Source: Solirubrobacter ginsenosidimutans (GTDB taxonomy: Bacteria > Actinomycetota > Thermoleophilia > Solirubrobacterales > Solirubrobacteraceae). From it: 64,000 bases of DNA. This document shows, in pieces, positions 1-8,309 of the stretch (position 1 is the first letter of the stretch; every line of letters starts with the position of its first letter). The stretch covers positions 48,739 to 112,738 of the forward strand of contig NZ_JAPDOD010000030.1 in the NCBI RefSeq assembly GCF_027587205.1, read 5' to 3'. The notes beneath the pieces are model-generated. The model made no database searches and was not told the origin of the DNA. It saw only the letters and a program-made list of their open reading frames with translations. A program made the position numbers and the translations under genes.

Positions 1-1
1 C

Positions 2-292
2 GAGTACGACGACACGGCGACGCGCCTGACGGTGATGAACGAGTGGGGCTACAAGATGATCTTCAGCGGCAATACGCCGTGGAACAAGCTGAGCCACTCC
101 GCGAACTTCGTCCCCGGCAAGCGCTACATCGTCGACATCGAGGGTCACACGGTGAAGATGCGCGTCAAGAAGGCCGTGCCCCCCAAGGTGGACCTCGAGC
201 CGGTGGACGAGTACTTCGAGTGCGACTCCGACAAGCAGAACTACAACACGAGTGAGTTCCTCAAGAAGGTGCTCGCCGTGTGGCAGAAGTAG
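2..292 (+). CDS. C-terminal part of an unidentified protein (cut by window edge)
   Basis: The reading frame is open from the first complete codon at base 2 to a TAG at 290-292, so the N-terminus lies outside the window. The visible 96 residues are hydrophilic and mixed-charge, with a Tyr-Ile-Val-Asp-Ile-Glu strand, a VKMRVKK strand and a Lys-rich end (KVLAVWQK). No family is recognised. A GTG/ATG pair at 32-37 could serve as an internal start, but the frame continues upstream without a stop, so a truncated view of a longer gene is more likely. A strong hairpin follows 13 bases after the stop. Confidence 0.6.
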   Translation, partial: EYDDTATRLTVMNEWGYKMIFSGNTPWNKLSHSANFVPGKRYIVDIEGHTVKMRVKKAVPPKVDLEPVDEYFECDSDKQNYNTSEFLKKVLAVWQK

Positions 293-305
293 CCGCGCCA
301 CAACG

Positions 306-336
306 ACGAACGCCCCGGCGTGGCCGGGGCGTTCGT
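306..336 (+). terminator. Strong intrinsic-type hairpin
   Basis: Perfect 14-bp stem (306-319 with 323-336, arm ACGAACGCCCCGGC) closed by a 3-base GTG loop. It lies between the end of the first gene and the converging M4 protease gene, so it can stop transcription from both sides. There is no clear T tract, which is common in high-GC actinobacteria. Confidence 0.8.
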
Positions 337-359
337 GTGGCTTCCTTGCCGGGGTCAGG

Positions 360-2597
360 TCAGCTCACGTTGAGCGCGGTGTCGTCGACGACGAAGGACG
401 TCTGCAGCGAGGCGTCCTCGGTGCCGGAGAACTTCAGCACCACCGTCTGCCCGGCGAAGCCGGAGACGTTGAACGTCTTCAGGGCGTAGCCGCTGGCCTT
501 GTTGAGGTTGGAGTAGGTCGCGAGGGTCGTGGCGCCGAGCGTCACCGTGAGCTTGTCGAAGGCGACGGTCGTGGTCGTCTCGGCGGAGTCGATGTGCAGC
601 CAGAACGAGAGGCTGTAGTTGGCGCAGCCGGCCGGGATCGTGACCGTCTGCTGGAGCGTGTCGGTGTGGGTGGTCCCGTAGCCGTTCATCCAGGCGTACT
701 TGGTGCCGGTGTGCGCGGCCTGGCCGGAGGTGTTGCCGAGGACGCCCGCCGTGGCGGTCCACGGCGCGTTCGCGGTCTCGAAGCCCGGGTTGCCGAGCTT
801 GTTGCCCGGGCTGGCGCAGGCCGACTTCGGGGCGATCGTCCAGGTGAAGGTGGCGCTGTTGGAGGTGCCGTTCGACGTCGCGGTCACGGTCGTCGTGTAG
901 GTCGCGGCGGTCGTCGGCGTGCCGGAGATGACGCCGGTGGAGGCGTTGAGCGCGAGGCCCGCCGGCAGGCCCGTGGCCGTCCAGCTGTAGGTGCCGTTGC
1001 CGCCGGTGGCGGCCAGCTGCAGCGACAGCGGCGTCGCGACGTTGCCGGTCTGGTTACCCGGGTTGGTGGCGGTGGTGGCGCCGGCGATCGTGCAGGTCGG
1101 GTCCAGCGCCTGAGCGGGGACGCTGATCGCGTCCCAGGCCGCCTTGATGGTGTTGAAGGCGGTGCAGTTGGCCGGGAAGAGGTTCTTGGCGGCGGTGAGC
1201 GTGGCGGTGCGGTACTTCAGGTACGTCATGCCGGTCGTCTTGGACAGCATCGCGTTGTAGAAGATCTTGCCGGCGTTCTGGATGCCGAGGCCGGTGATCG
1301 TGGTGCCGTTGCAGGTCGGGCTGGCGGGCTTGCCGGCCGGGTTGGTGCCCTCGGCGAGCAGGTAGAACCAGTGGTTGAGCGGGCCGGCCGCGGCGTGCGT
1401 CTCGGTGTTCGGGATCGAGGCCGAGTAGCAGTTCGGATCGCCGACGAGCGACGGCTGGTACATGTACCGGATCGGGCCGCTGCCGACGAGGTTGATCTTC
1501 TCGCCGACCGTGTAGTCCGGCGCGTCGTAGGCCGCGGACTCGTTGGCGTAGGCCTCGCTCAGCGCGCCGAAGATGTCACCGGTCGCCTCGGAGACGCCGT
1601 TGGTGGACTGGCCGCCGGGGGTGTTGGAGTCGATCGCGTGGCCGAACTCGTGCCCGACGACGTCCAGCGAGGAGATCCACTGGCCGGCCGTGTTGTGGCC
1701 GATCGTGACGCTCGTCCCGTCCCAGAACGCGTTGGTGTCGTTGAGGCCGACGTAGAGCGGGAAGCCGCTGCCGGAGCCGTTGATGCCGGACCGGCCGTAC
1801 CAGTTCTTGAGCATGTCCCACTCGCGCTGGACGCTGAACAGCGCGTCGGCGCAGCCGGTCTCGATGTTCGTGCCGTTGCCGTCGCCCCAGTTGTCGTCGG
1901 TGCCGGTCAGGACGCCCTTGCCGGTGTAGTTGCGGCAGGAGATGCCCGGACGCGTGCCGTCGGTCATGTTGAACGACGCGCCGGAGCCGCTGGTGTTGAT
2001 CGCAAGCGGGTTCGGGCCGTTGATCCAGCCCGTGCCGTTGCCGTCCACGACCTCGTCCTGCGTGGACAGCACCGCGCCGGTGGTGGCGTCGGTGACCACG
2101 TGCAGCCGGCTCGGGATGGCGCCGCGGTGACCGGTGACGACGGTCTCGTACGCGAGCCTCGGGGTGTCCTCGGTGGCATCGACGACGAGGTCGGTGCTCT
2201 CGACGCCGTCGACGGTGCCGGCGAGCTTGGACGTCGCGGTCTGCGCCGCCTGCGCCTCGGAGATGCTGGGCGTCGTCGAGACGTTGATGGTCTCGTCCTG
2301 GGCGACGGCGGTCGACGCGACCTGGCCGTCGGCCTTCGTGACGACCACGAAGTCGCCGCCGAGGACCGGCAGGCCCTTGTAGCTGCGTTCGTACGGCACG
2401 TACTGCAGACCATCTTTGCTCGAGATGACCTGCTGCTGGTGGAAGGTGTCCGACGAGCTCGCGTGAAGCTTCGAGGGACGGGTCTTCACATAGTCGGCGG
2501 CCTTATCGGCCGCCGGGGAGTTCGCCGCCTGCGCGGTCGTAGCGGTCAGACCCATCAACGTCAGTGCAGCTGCGGCGATCGAGTACCTGCGGTGCAT
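360..2597 (-). CDS. Secreted thermolysin-like M4 metalloprotease
   Basis: Extracellular zinc endopeptidase of the M4 family, 745 residues. Order seen: signal peptide (cationic MHRRYS, hydrophobic stretch, TAQAA), FTP/PepSY-type propeptide (about 40-195), M4 catalytic region with HEFGH at residues 316-320 and the third zinc ligand E337 in GVSEATGD, M4 C-terminal helical domain, a putative Ig-like domain (GLPAGLALN...GVISGTP signature), and a C-terminal beta-sandwich that starts NPGFE and may bind cell wall or carbohydrate. An in-frame ATG lies 14 codons upstream (2639). The start at 2597 is preferred because AAGGAG at 2608-2613 sits 10 bases before it and the signal peptide then begins immediately. 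Substrate unknown; probably protein scavenging. Confidence 0.9.
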   Translation of the reverse strand: MHRRYSIAAAALTLMGLTATTAQAANSPAADKAADYVKTRPSKLHASSSDTFHQQQVISSKDGLQYVPYERSYKGLPVLGGDFVVVTKADGQVASTAVAQDETINVSTTPSISEAQAAQTATSKLAGTVDGVESTDLVVDATEDTPRLAYETVVTGHRGAIPSRLHVVTDATTGAVLSTQDEVVDGNGTGWINGPNPLAINTSGSGASFNMTDGTRPGISCRNYTGKGVLTGTDDNWGDGNGTNIETGCADALFSVQREWDMLKNWYGRSGINGSGSGFPLYVGLNDTNAFWDGTSVTIGHNTAGQWISSLDVVGHEFGHAIDSNTPGGQSTNGVSEATGDIFGALSEAYANESAAYDAPDYTVGEKINLVGSGPIRYMYQPSLVGDPNCYSASIPNTETHAAAGPLNHWFYLLAEGTNPAGKPASPTCNGTTITGLGIQNAGKIFYNAMLSKTTGMTYLKYRTATLTAAKNLFPANCTAFNTIKAAWDAISVPAQALDPTCTIAGATTATNPGNQTGNVATPLSLQLAATGGNGTYSWTATGLPAGLALNASTGVISGTPTTAATYTTTVTATSNGTSNSATFTWTIAPKSACASPGNKLGNPGFETANAPWTATAGVLGNTSGQAAHTGTKYAWMNGYGTTHTDTLQQTVTIPAGCANYSLSFWLHIDSAETTTTVAFDKLTVTLGATTLATYSNLNKASGYALKTFNVSGFAGQTVVLKFSGTEDASLQTSFVVDDTALNVS

Positions 2598-2738
2598 TCG
2601 TTGCGTGCTCCTTGCGAGCGATCGTGCGAAGGACGACATGAACAGGACGCATCCTTCTCAGACGCGCTGACGCTTCGCAGACGTTCCGCTGACGGGTTCC
2701 GTCAGGCACCGGTGCTGGTTCGCCACACTTCACCGGCA

Positions 2739-3155
2739 GTGAGCGCGCTCGACGCCTACCCGCACCGCCGCGTCCTCGGCACCCGCTGGGCCGACAACGA
2801 CATCTACGGCCACGTCAACAATGTCGAGTACTACGCGCTGTTCGACACCCTGATCAACGCCTACCTGATCAAGGAAGGCGGGCTCGACATCCATGCCGGC
2901 GACGTGATCGGCGTGTGTGCCGCCTCGCAGTGCGACTACCACGCCGCGATCGCCTTTCCGGAGGACGTCACCGGCGGCCTGCGGGTGGCGAAGCTCGGCC
3001 GCTCCAGCGTCACCTACGAGATCGGATTGGCCACGGACTCCGGCCTCGCGGCGACCGGGTCGTTCACGCACGTCTTCGTCGACCGCGCGACGCGCCGGCC
3101 GGCGCCGATCGAAGGCCGGCTGCGCGACGCCTTGCAGCGCCTGGTGCGCGACTAG
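2739..3155 (+). CDS. Hotdog-fold acyl-CoA thioesterase (4HBT family)
   Basis: About 138 residues, the usual length for a single 4HBT hotdog domain. The signature RWADNDIYGHVNNVEYY contains the catalytic Asp of this family (consensus W.D.D..GH.NN..Y). The family hydrolyses acyl-CoA or acyl-ACP thioesters in the cytoplasm; the chain-length preference cannot be read from sequence. The start is uncertain: GTG at 2739 fits the family N-terminus, and GTG at 2712 would add nine residues; neither has a good Shine-Dalgarno site. The gene diverges from the M4 protease and converges on hemW with 25 bases between stops. Confidence 0.8.
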   Translation: MSALDAYPHRRVLGTRWADNDIYGHVNNVEYYALFDTLINAYLIKEGGLDIHAGDVIGVCAASQCDYHAAIAFPEDVTGGLRVAKLGRSSVTYEIGLATDSGLAATGSFTHVFVDRATRRPAPIEGRLRDALQRLVRD

Positions 3156-3180
3156 ACCGCGCCCCGCGGCGAGGCGGGTC
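3155..3180. terminator. Weak hairpin between convergent genes
   Basis: GACC-G-CGCC (3155-3163) pairs with GGCG-GGTC (3173-3180) with one bulged base. It lies exactly between the thioesterase and hemW stop codons. Modest stem, so only a possible bidirectional terminator. Confidence 0.35.
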
Positions 3181-4395
3181 TCAGGCGGCCAGGTCGAGCG
3201 TGACCGGGTCGGCGAGCAGGCGGCCGCGCAGGGTGAGCACGGCGCGGCCGGCGCCGTGGTCGGCCGGCTCCAGCAGCCCGCCCACGACGTGGCGCTCGGC
3301 GGCGGCCCGTCCCGCGCGCGTCAGCTCGCCGAGGGCGACGCCCGATCGCAGCCGCAGACCGAGCATCACGCGCTCCAGGCGGACCTCCTCCTCGCCGGGC
3401 AGCTCGCGCGCCGCCGCCGGCGACGTGGCCGCCGCGAGCCGCTCGCTCCACGCGCGCGGGTGCAGCACGTTCCACCACCGCACGCCACCGATGTGGCTGT
3501 GCGCGCCCGGCCCGGCACCCCACCAGTCGCCCCCACTCCAGTAGCCGAGGTTGTGCCGGCACCAGGCAGCCTCACCGGTCGCCCAGGAGCAGGTCTCATA
3601 CCACGCCATCCCGGCCTCGGCGAGCACGCGCTCGGCGGTCTCGAAGCGGTCGACGATCACCTCCTCGCCCGGCACCACGAGCTCGCCGCGGCGCACCTGC
3701 GCGGCCAAGCGCGTGCCGGGTTCGACGATCAGCGAGTAGGTCGAGAGGTGGTCGGGCCGCGCGCTCAGCGCGGCGTCGAGCGAGCGGCGCCAGTCGTCCG
3801 CGGTCTCGCCCGGCGTGCCGTAGATCAGGTCGAGACTGACCTGCTCGAAGCCGGCGGCGCGCGCCTCGGCGACGGCCTGCTGTGGCCGGCCGGGCGAGTG
3901 CACGCGCTCGAGGGTCGCCAGCACCCGCGGCACGGCGCTCTGCATCCCCAGCGAGAGGCGGTTGAAGCCGGCCTCGCGCAGCGCCTGGAGCTTGCCGGGA
4001 TCGACCGACTCGGGATTGGCCTCGGTGGTGACCTCGGCGCCGGGCTTGAGGCCGAAGCGCTCGTCGATCCGGCCCAGGATCCGGGTCAGCTCGGCGGCCG
4101 ACAGCAGCGACGGCGTGCCGCCGCCGAAGAAGACCGTGTCCACACGCGGCAACGACCCCGCGAGCACCTGCGCCGCGAGGTCGATCTCGGCGAGCACGGC
4201 ACCGACGTAGCCGGCGGCCTGCTCGGCGCCCTGTTCGCCGGGCACGTACGTGTTGAAATCGCAGTACCCGCAGCGCGACGCGCAGAACGGCACGTGCACG
4301 TAGAACCCGAACGGTCGCGTTCCGACACCCGCCAGCGCCTCGGCCGGCAGGGCGCCGTCGGCGGGCGCGGGATCTCCTTGAGGTAGACGGGCCAC
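3181..4395 (-). CDS. hemW: HemW-type radical SAM protein
   Basis: Oxygen-independent coproporphyrinogen-III-oxidase-like radical SAM enzyme, 404 residues. The N-terminal FYVHVPFC...CGYC carries the CxxxCxxC iron-sulfur motif (C38, C42, C45), followed by FFGGGTPSLL and the TEANPES strand of the SAM barrel, and a C-terminal HemN-like winged region. HemW proteins are believed to traffic heme rather than oxidise coproporphyrinogen; the name oxidase in databases is usually wrong for this subgroup. The start is a GTG at 4393-4395 directly at the foot of a 12-bp hairpin, with no Shine-Dalgarno site. No better in-frame start is visible before the conserved region. Confidence 0.88.
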   Translation of the reverse strand: MARLPQGDPAPADGALPAEALAGVGTRPFGFYVHVPFCASRCGYCDFNTYVPGEQGAEQAAGYVGAVLAEIDLAAQVLAGSLPRVDTVFFGGGTPSLLSAAELTRILGRIDERFGLKPGAEVTTEANPESVDPGKLQALREAGFNRLSLGMQSAVPRVLATLERVHSPGRPQQAVAEARAAGFEQVSLDLIYGTPGETADDWRRSLDAALSARPDHLSTYSLIVEPGTRLAAQVRRGELVVPGEEVIVDRFETAERVLAEAGMAWYETCSWATGEAAWCRHNLGYWSGGDWWGAGPGAHSHIGGVRWWNVLHPRAWSERLAAATSPAAARELPGEEEVRLERVMLGLRLRSGVALGELTRAGRAAAERHVVGGLLEPADHGAGRAVLTLRGRLLADPVTLDLAA

Positions 4396-4424
4396 GGCGC
4401 GGGGAGTCTAGGCTCCCCGCGCCG
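4395..4424 (-). terminator. Strong hairpin downstream of the TolB-like gene
   Basis: Perfect 12-bp stem CGGCGCGGGGAG (4395-4406) with its complement at 4413-4424 and a 6-base loop. It begins 7 bases after the TolB-like gene stop and ends at the hemW start codon, so it probably terminates the upstream two-gene unit. Confidence 0.75.
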
Positions 4425-4430
4425 CGTGAC

Positions 4431-5822
4431 TCAATGTCCCTTCAAGGTCAGTGAGACGGACCGCGTGACGGACGGACCACCTCCCGCAGGTGTGAAGCGG
4501 AGGGCGAGCGTCAGGCGGGCCGACCTGCGCTCGTGCAGCAGGCGCGCTGCCTTCGGGGTGAAGCGGATGCGCACCTTGGCCTTGCCGCGCGCGCCGACCT
4601 TGGCGGCGCCGGAGCCGAGCTTCGAGCGCTTGAGCTTGGCGGTCGCCGTCACCCTGCCCGCGGCGCCGCTGTTGACGGTGACGGCGATGCCTTCGCGGAG
4701 CGCCGTCCGGAGCTTGATGCGCTTGGGCAGCGTCAGCCCGATCGCCGGTCGCTTCGCCGCGTCCGTGGCAGTGCCGGGCGCGCTCTTCGGCGGCTCCGTC
4801 ACCGGGCCCACCGGCAGCGGCACGTCCGCCGGGCCCCAGTCGGGCTGGGCGCCGGCGATCAGGTCCTTGAAGAAGGTCGGCGACTGGCAGCCGCTCGACA
4901 GGTCCGGGATGTCGGCGATCGAGATCGCGCCGCCGAACTGCATCGCCAGCATGCTCCCGTCCGGGGAGAACGAAGGTGAGCTCATCAGGTCCGCGGTGTC
5001 CGGCCCGTCGAAGTAGAAGCAGCTTTCCGGCCGGGCTGGCGGAGCGCCGCCCAGGCGATAGACGCGGACGCGGTTGAAGCCGGTCCGGTAGGGCTCGCCG
5101 TGGTGTGCGACGTCGTAGCTCACGAACGCCGCCTTGTCGCCCTTGCGCGTGATCTCGCCGTCACGGAATTGGTAGACCTCGTCCATGTCGAAGGTCGAGT
5201 CGAGCCAGCGGATCATGTCGTCGTCGCCCTTGCCCGGCCCGATCCGGTTGACGACCGCCTCCTCGGCGAACGCCCGCCCGGCGTAGCTGCGCAGGAGCGT
5301 GTCGTTCGACATCCAGGAGCCGAACATCCAGCCGGTCAACGGCCCCCCGAACTCCTCCCACGCGGTCTGGCGGTCCGGGTAGCTGATCGCGGTACCGGAG
5401 TCGGTGCCGAACCGGACGCACTTGCAGTCGTAGTCGTAGCGCTCGTGATGCCACGCGTAGCTGTAGGAGACGAGCTGGCCGTCGGGGGAGATCTCGGGCT
5501 CGTACGGGCCCATGAAGTAGTTCTCGTTGGGTCCCTTCTTCGGCCCGTCGCTGACCGGGGTGTCGAAGTCGGCGAGCACCTTGCCGTCGCGCGAGAGCCG
5601 GTGCAGCCGCTCGCCGGTGAGCGCGATGAAGGTGCCGTCGTCGGCCTGCGAGGCGTACGAGTAGATGCCGGTCGATGTCACCTGGAACTGGCGCGCGCCG
5701 TCCGGCGTCGTGAGCCAGATGTTGCCGTCGCGCAGATAGGAGATGGAGTCGGCGGCCGCGGGCGCGGCGGCGACGAGGGAGAGCGCGACCGCGAGTGCCG
5801 CCGTGATGTGTCGTCGTCTCAT
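4431..5822 (-). CDS. Secreted TolB-like beta-propeller protein
   Basis: 463 residues. An N-terminal signal peptide (MRRRHITAALAVALSL then AAPAAADS) precedes several WD40-like/TolB PD40 blades (SYLRDGNIWLTTPDG, EPEISPDGQLVSY, PSFSPDGSMLAMQF). The C-terminal third is a Lys/Arg-rich beta domain typical of surface proteins. The ATG overlaps the stop of the flavoenzyme gene (ATGA, 5819-5822), so the two are probably co-translated. No catalytic motif is visible. Likely an exported binding or scaffold protein. Confidence 0.75.
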   Translation of the reverse strand: MRRRHITAALAVALSLVAAAPAAADSISYLRDGNIWLTTPDGARQFQVTSTGIYSYASQADDGTFIALTGERLHRLSRDGKVLADFDTPVSDGPKKGPNENYFMGPYEPEISPDGQLVSYSYAWHHERYDYDCKCVRFGTDSGTAISYPDRQTAWEEFGGPLTGWMFGSWMSNDTLLRSYAGRAFAEEAVVNRIGPGKGDDDMIRWLDSTFDMDEVYQFRDGEITRKGDKAAFVSYDVAHHGEPYRTGFNRVRVYRLGGAPPARPESCFYFDGPDTADLMSSPSFSPDGSMLAMQFGGAISIADIPDLSSGCQSPTFFKDLIAGAQPDWGPADVPLPVGPVTEPPKSAPGTATDAAKRPAIGLTLPKRIKLRTALREGIAVTVNSGAAGRVTATAKLKRSKLGSGAAKVGARGKAKVRIRFTPKAARLLHERRSARLTLALRFTPAGGGPSVTRSVSLTLKGH

Positions 5823-7168
5823 GCCGGGATGTGGTGGTTGGCCTTGAAGAGGTCCTGCGGGTCGTAGAGCGCCTTCACGCGGCGCAGGCGCTCCCAGGTG
5901 CCAGGATCGAAGAAGCCGCTCACCTCCACGGGCTGCTCGACGAAGTTCGGGTAGTCGCCCACGCGCCGCGGAGCGACCGCGGCCGAGAGCGCCGCCAGAT
6001 CGGACAGGACGGCCGGCTCCGCGCTCGCCTCCGGGACGACCCCGAGGCCGAACACGCAGATCTCGCCGGGGAGCGTCGCCCGTGCGCCCGCGTCCGGGTC
6101 CCGGCGGCTGAGGGCGCCGCCCATGTGGCGCAGCTGCACCAGCGCGAGCGACGAGCCCGGGCCGGAGATCCGGGCCACGTCGTCGATCGCGGCGGCCGGC
6201 AGCGCATCGATCAGCGCGTGCGCGCTGCGGAAGGGCAGCGGCTCTCGCGGGTCCATCGCGAGGTCGCCGAGGCCGGCCGGCGCCTGCATGGCGAACGTGT
6301 CGATCAGCGGGCGCAGCCGGCGCAGCGGACGCAGCAGCTCGCGCCCGTCGGCTTCCGAGCCCAGGAATGCGGCCATCACGATCGCGAACGAACGCCCGCG
6401 GATCGCGGCGGGGAGCTCCGGCAGCGGTGGGAAGTGCAGGACGTTGGCCCACGAGGTGATCTCCTCGGGCAGGTGCGGCAGCAGCTCGGTCCACGCGTGC
6501 AGGACGTCGGCGGTCTGCTCGACCTCGAAGAACAGCGCGCCCGCGTACAGCTCGCGCACCGGGAAGACCTCGAACTCGAGCGCGGTCACGACGCCGAAGT
6601 TGCCGCCGCCGCCGCGCAGGGCCCAGAACAGGTCGGGCTCATGCTCACGGTCGGCACGGACGAAGCGTCCGTCGGCGGTGATGAGCTCGATCGCGGTCAC
6701 CGCGTTGGTCTGCATGCCGTGCTTGCGCGCCAGCCAGCCGATCCCGCCGCCGAGCGAGTAGCCCACGATGCCCACGTCCGGGGAGGATCCGTGCAGCGCG
6801 GCCAGCCCCAGCTCGGACAGCCGCGGTGTCACCTGCTCCCACCTCGTCGCCGCGCCCACGCGCACCCGGCGCGCGCCCACGTCGATCTCGACGCCGCCGA
6901 GCGCGTCCGTCTTGAGCAGCAGGACGTCCCGCAGGTCTCCGAGCGGCCCGGCGTTGTGGCCGGTCCGCTGCGGCGCCACCCGCAGGCCGTGGCGCGCGGC
7001 GAACCGCAGGGCGTCCGCGACGTCCAGCGCGTCGGTCGGCATGGCGATCGCCGCCGGCCGCTGGTCGATGTCGGTGTTGAACGCCTGCCGGGCGGCGTCC
7101 CAGCCGCCGTCGCCAGGCGCGAGAACCGCGCCCGCGAAGGCGTCGATGAGGTGTGTGGCGATTGCCAA
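5819..7168 (-). CDS. FAD-linked oxidase, berberine-bridge-enzyme family
   Basis: 449-residue flavoprotein. The PCMH-type FAD-binding domain is at about 30-210: QRTGHNAGPLGD contains the His expected to carry 8-alpha-linked FAD, and GYSLGGGIGWLARKHG is the second cofactor motif. The BBE C-terminal motif YDPQDLFKANHHIP is present. The second covalent attachment Cys of bicovalent members is not seen at VGIVGYSLGGG, so attachment is probably single. The start is TTG at 7168 with GAGGAA seven bases upstream. Family members oxidise alcohols, sugars or alkaloid-type substrates with oxygen; the substrate here is unknown. The gene is divergent from a LysR regulator that probably controls it. Confidence 0.88.
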   Translation of the reverse strand: MAIATHLIDAFAGAVLAPGDGGWDAARQAFNTDIDQRPAAIAMPTDALDVADALRFAARHGLRVAPQRTGHNAGPLGDLRDVLLLKTDALGGVEIDVGARRVRVGAATRWEQVTPRLSELGLAALHGSSPDVGIVGYSLGGGIGWLARKHGMQTNAVTAIELITADGRFVRADREHEPDLFWALRGGGGNFGVVTALEFEVFPVRELYAGALFFEVEQTADVLHAWTELLPHLPEEITSWANVLHFPPLPELPAAIRGRSFAIVMAAFLGSEADGRELLRPLRRLRPLIDTFAMQAPAGLGDLAMDPREPLPFRSAHALIDALPAAAIDDVARISGPGSSLALVQLRHMGGALSRRDPDAGARATLPGEICVFGLGVVPEASAEPAVLSDLAALSAAVAPRRVGDYPNFVEQPVEVSGFFDPGTWERLRRVKALYDPQDLFKANHHIPA

Positions 7169-7233
7169 TTCGGTGTTCCTCGGTTGCTCGTTGGAGGAAC
7201 CAAAATCGCCGGAGCAGGCAATCGACGCAACAC

Positions 7234-7252
7234 ATACTCCTTGAACTAGTAT
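7234..7252. promoter_or_regulatory. Candidate LysR-type operator
   Basis: Inverted repeat ATACT-N9-AGTAT in the 95-bp divergent region between the flavoenzyme and the lysR gene. It resembles the T-N11-A class of LysR-type sites and is AT-rich relative to its surroundings. It lies close to the lysR start, which suits autorepression. Confidence 0.5.
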
Positions 7253-7263
7253 CGCGTTTGTCG

Positions 7264-8202
7264 ATGGACGACCTGCGTCGCCTGCGAGCGTTCCACGCCG
7301 TCGCCGTGCACGGCTCGTTCTCGGCCGCCGGTCTTGAGCTCGGCTACGCGCAGTCCGTCGTCTCGCACCACGTCGCGGCGCTCGAGCGGCAGCTCGGCCT
7401 GACGCTGATCAACCGCGGGACGCGCCCGGTCAGCGTCACCGACGCCGGAGCCCGGCTGCGCCGCCACGCCGAGATCATCCTCGGCCAGGTCAGCGCCGCC
7501 GAGGACGACCTCCGCGCGATCGCCGGACTCGAGGGCGGGACCCTCAAGGTGGGCGCCTTCCTCTCCGTGTGCAACACGTTCCTCCCCACGGCCGTCGCCC
7601 GCTTCGAGCGGGCCCATCCCGGGGTCGAGCTGGAGGTCGAGCAGCTCGAGGAGCCCGCCGCGCTGCGCAAGCTCCGCTCCGGGGACCTCGACGTCGCCGT
7701 GGTGTGGCGGATCCCGGGCGTCCCCGGCGTCAAGCAGGAAGACGGGATGGACGAGCTCCACCTGGCCAACGACCCCTACTGGATCGTCCTCCCCGCACGC
7801 CACCGGCTCGGCCGCCACCGGCAGGTCTCGCTGGCCGACCTCGCCGGCGAGCGCTTCATCGCGCCTCCCGTGAGCGACTTCACGCTGTCCTATCGGGCCA
7901 TGCTCGAGCAGCTGTGGTCGCAGGCCGGGATCGCGCCGCGGATCCACAAGGTCCAGGACGTGACCGTGGCACGGGCGATGATCTCCGCCGGGCTCAGCGT
8001 CGGGGTGCTGTCGGAGCTGACGATGTCAGAGCCGCGGGGCGATATCACCGTGCGCCCGATTCGCGACGCCAACCCGCACCGCGCCCTCTATGCGACGTGG
8101 CTGCGCGGGCGCCGGGTTCCCGCCGGGGCGCGCATGGTCCGCTATCTCGCCGAGGCCGCCCAGGCGCGGCTGCCCATGCCCGAACCACAGGCGGGTGCGT
8201 GA
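7264..8202 (+). CDS. LysR-family transcriptional regulator
   Basis: 312 residues. The N-terminal winged HTH begins DLRRLRAFHAVAVHGSFSAA and contains the SVVSHHVAALERQLG recognition region. A periplasmic-binding-like effector domain follows (GTLKVGAFLSV...). ATG at 7264 gives the canonical N-terminus; a TTG six bases upstream is an alternative. By arrangement it should regulate the divergent flavoenzyme/TolB-like pair in response to an unknown small molecule. Confidence 0.88.
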   Translation: MDDLRRLRAFHAVAVHGSFSAAGLELGYAQSVVSHHVAALERQLGLTLINRGTRPVSVTDAGARLRRHAEIILGQVSAAEDDLRAIAGLEGGTLKVGAFLSVCNTFLPTAVARFERAHPGVELEVEQLEEPAALRKLRSGDLDVAVVWRIPGVPGVKQEDGMDELHLANDPYWIVLPARHRLGRHRQVSLADLAGERFIAPPVSDFTLSYRAMLEQLWSQAGIAPRIHKVQDVTVARAMISAGLSVGVLSELTMSEPRGDITVRPIRDANPHRALYATWLRGRRVPAGARMVRYLAEAAQARLPMPEPQAGA

Positions 8203-8309
8203 CCCGCGGGCTCCGGCGTTTCATGCAGATCGGGTGAGGCGCAGGCGGTTCGCGAGCGCCAGAGTGGTTCGCGCGGACGAAGGCAACGTGGGACACCTGG
8301 GGTGATTCG

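Noticed and set aside
252..3155. Very long open frame on the plus strand across the M4 protease gene
   Set aside because: It is the antisense shadow of a GC-rich gene: the translation is Arg/Gly/Val-rich without any domain. Only its last part, the thioesterase from about 2739, is real.
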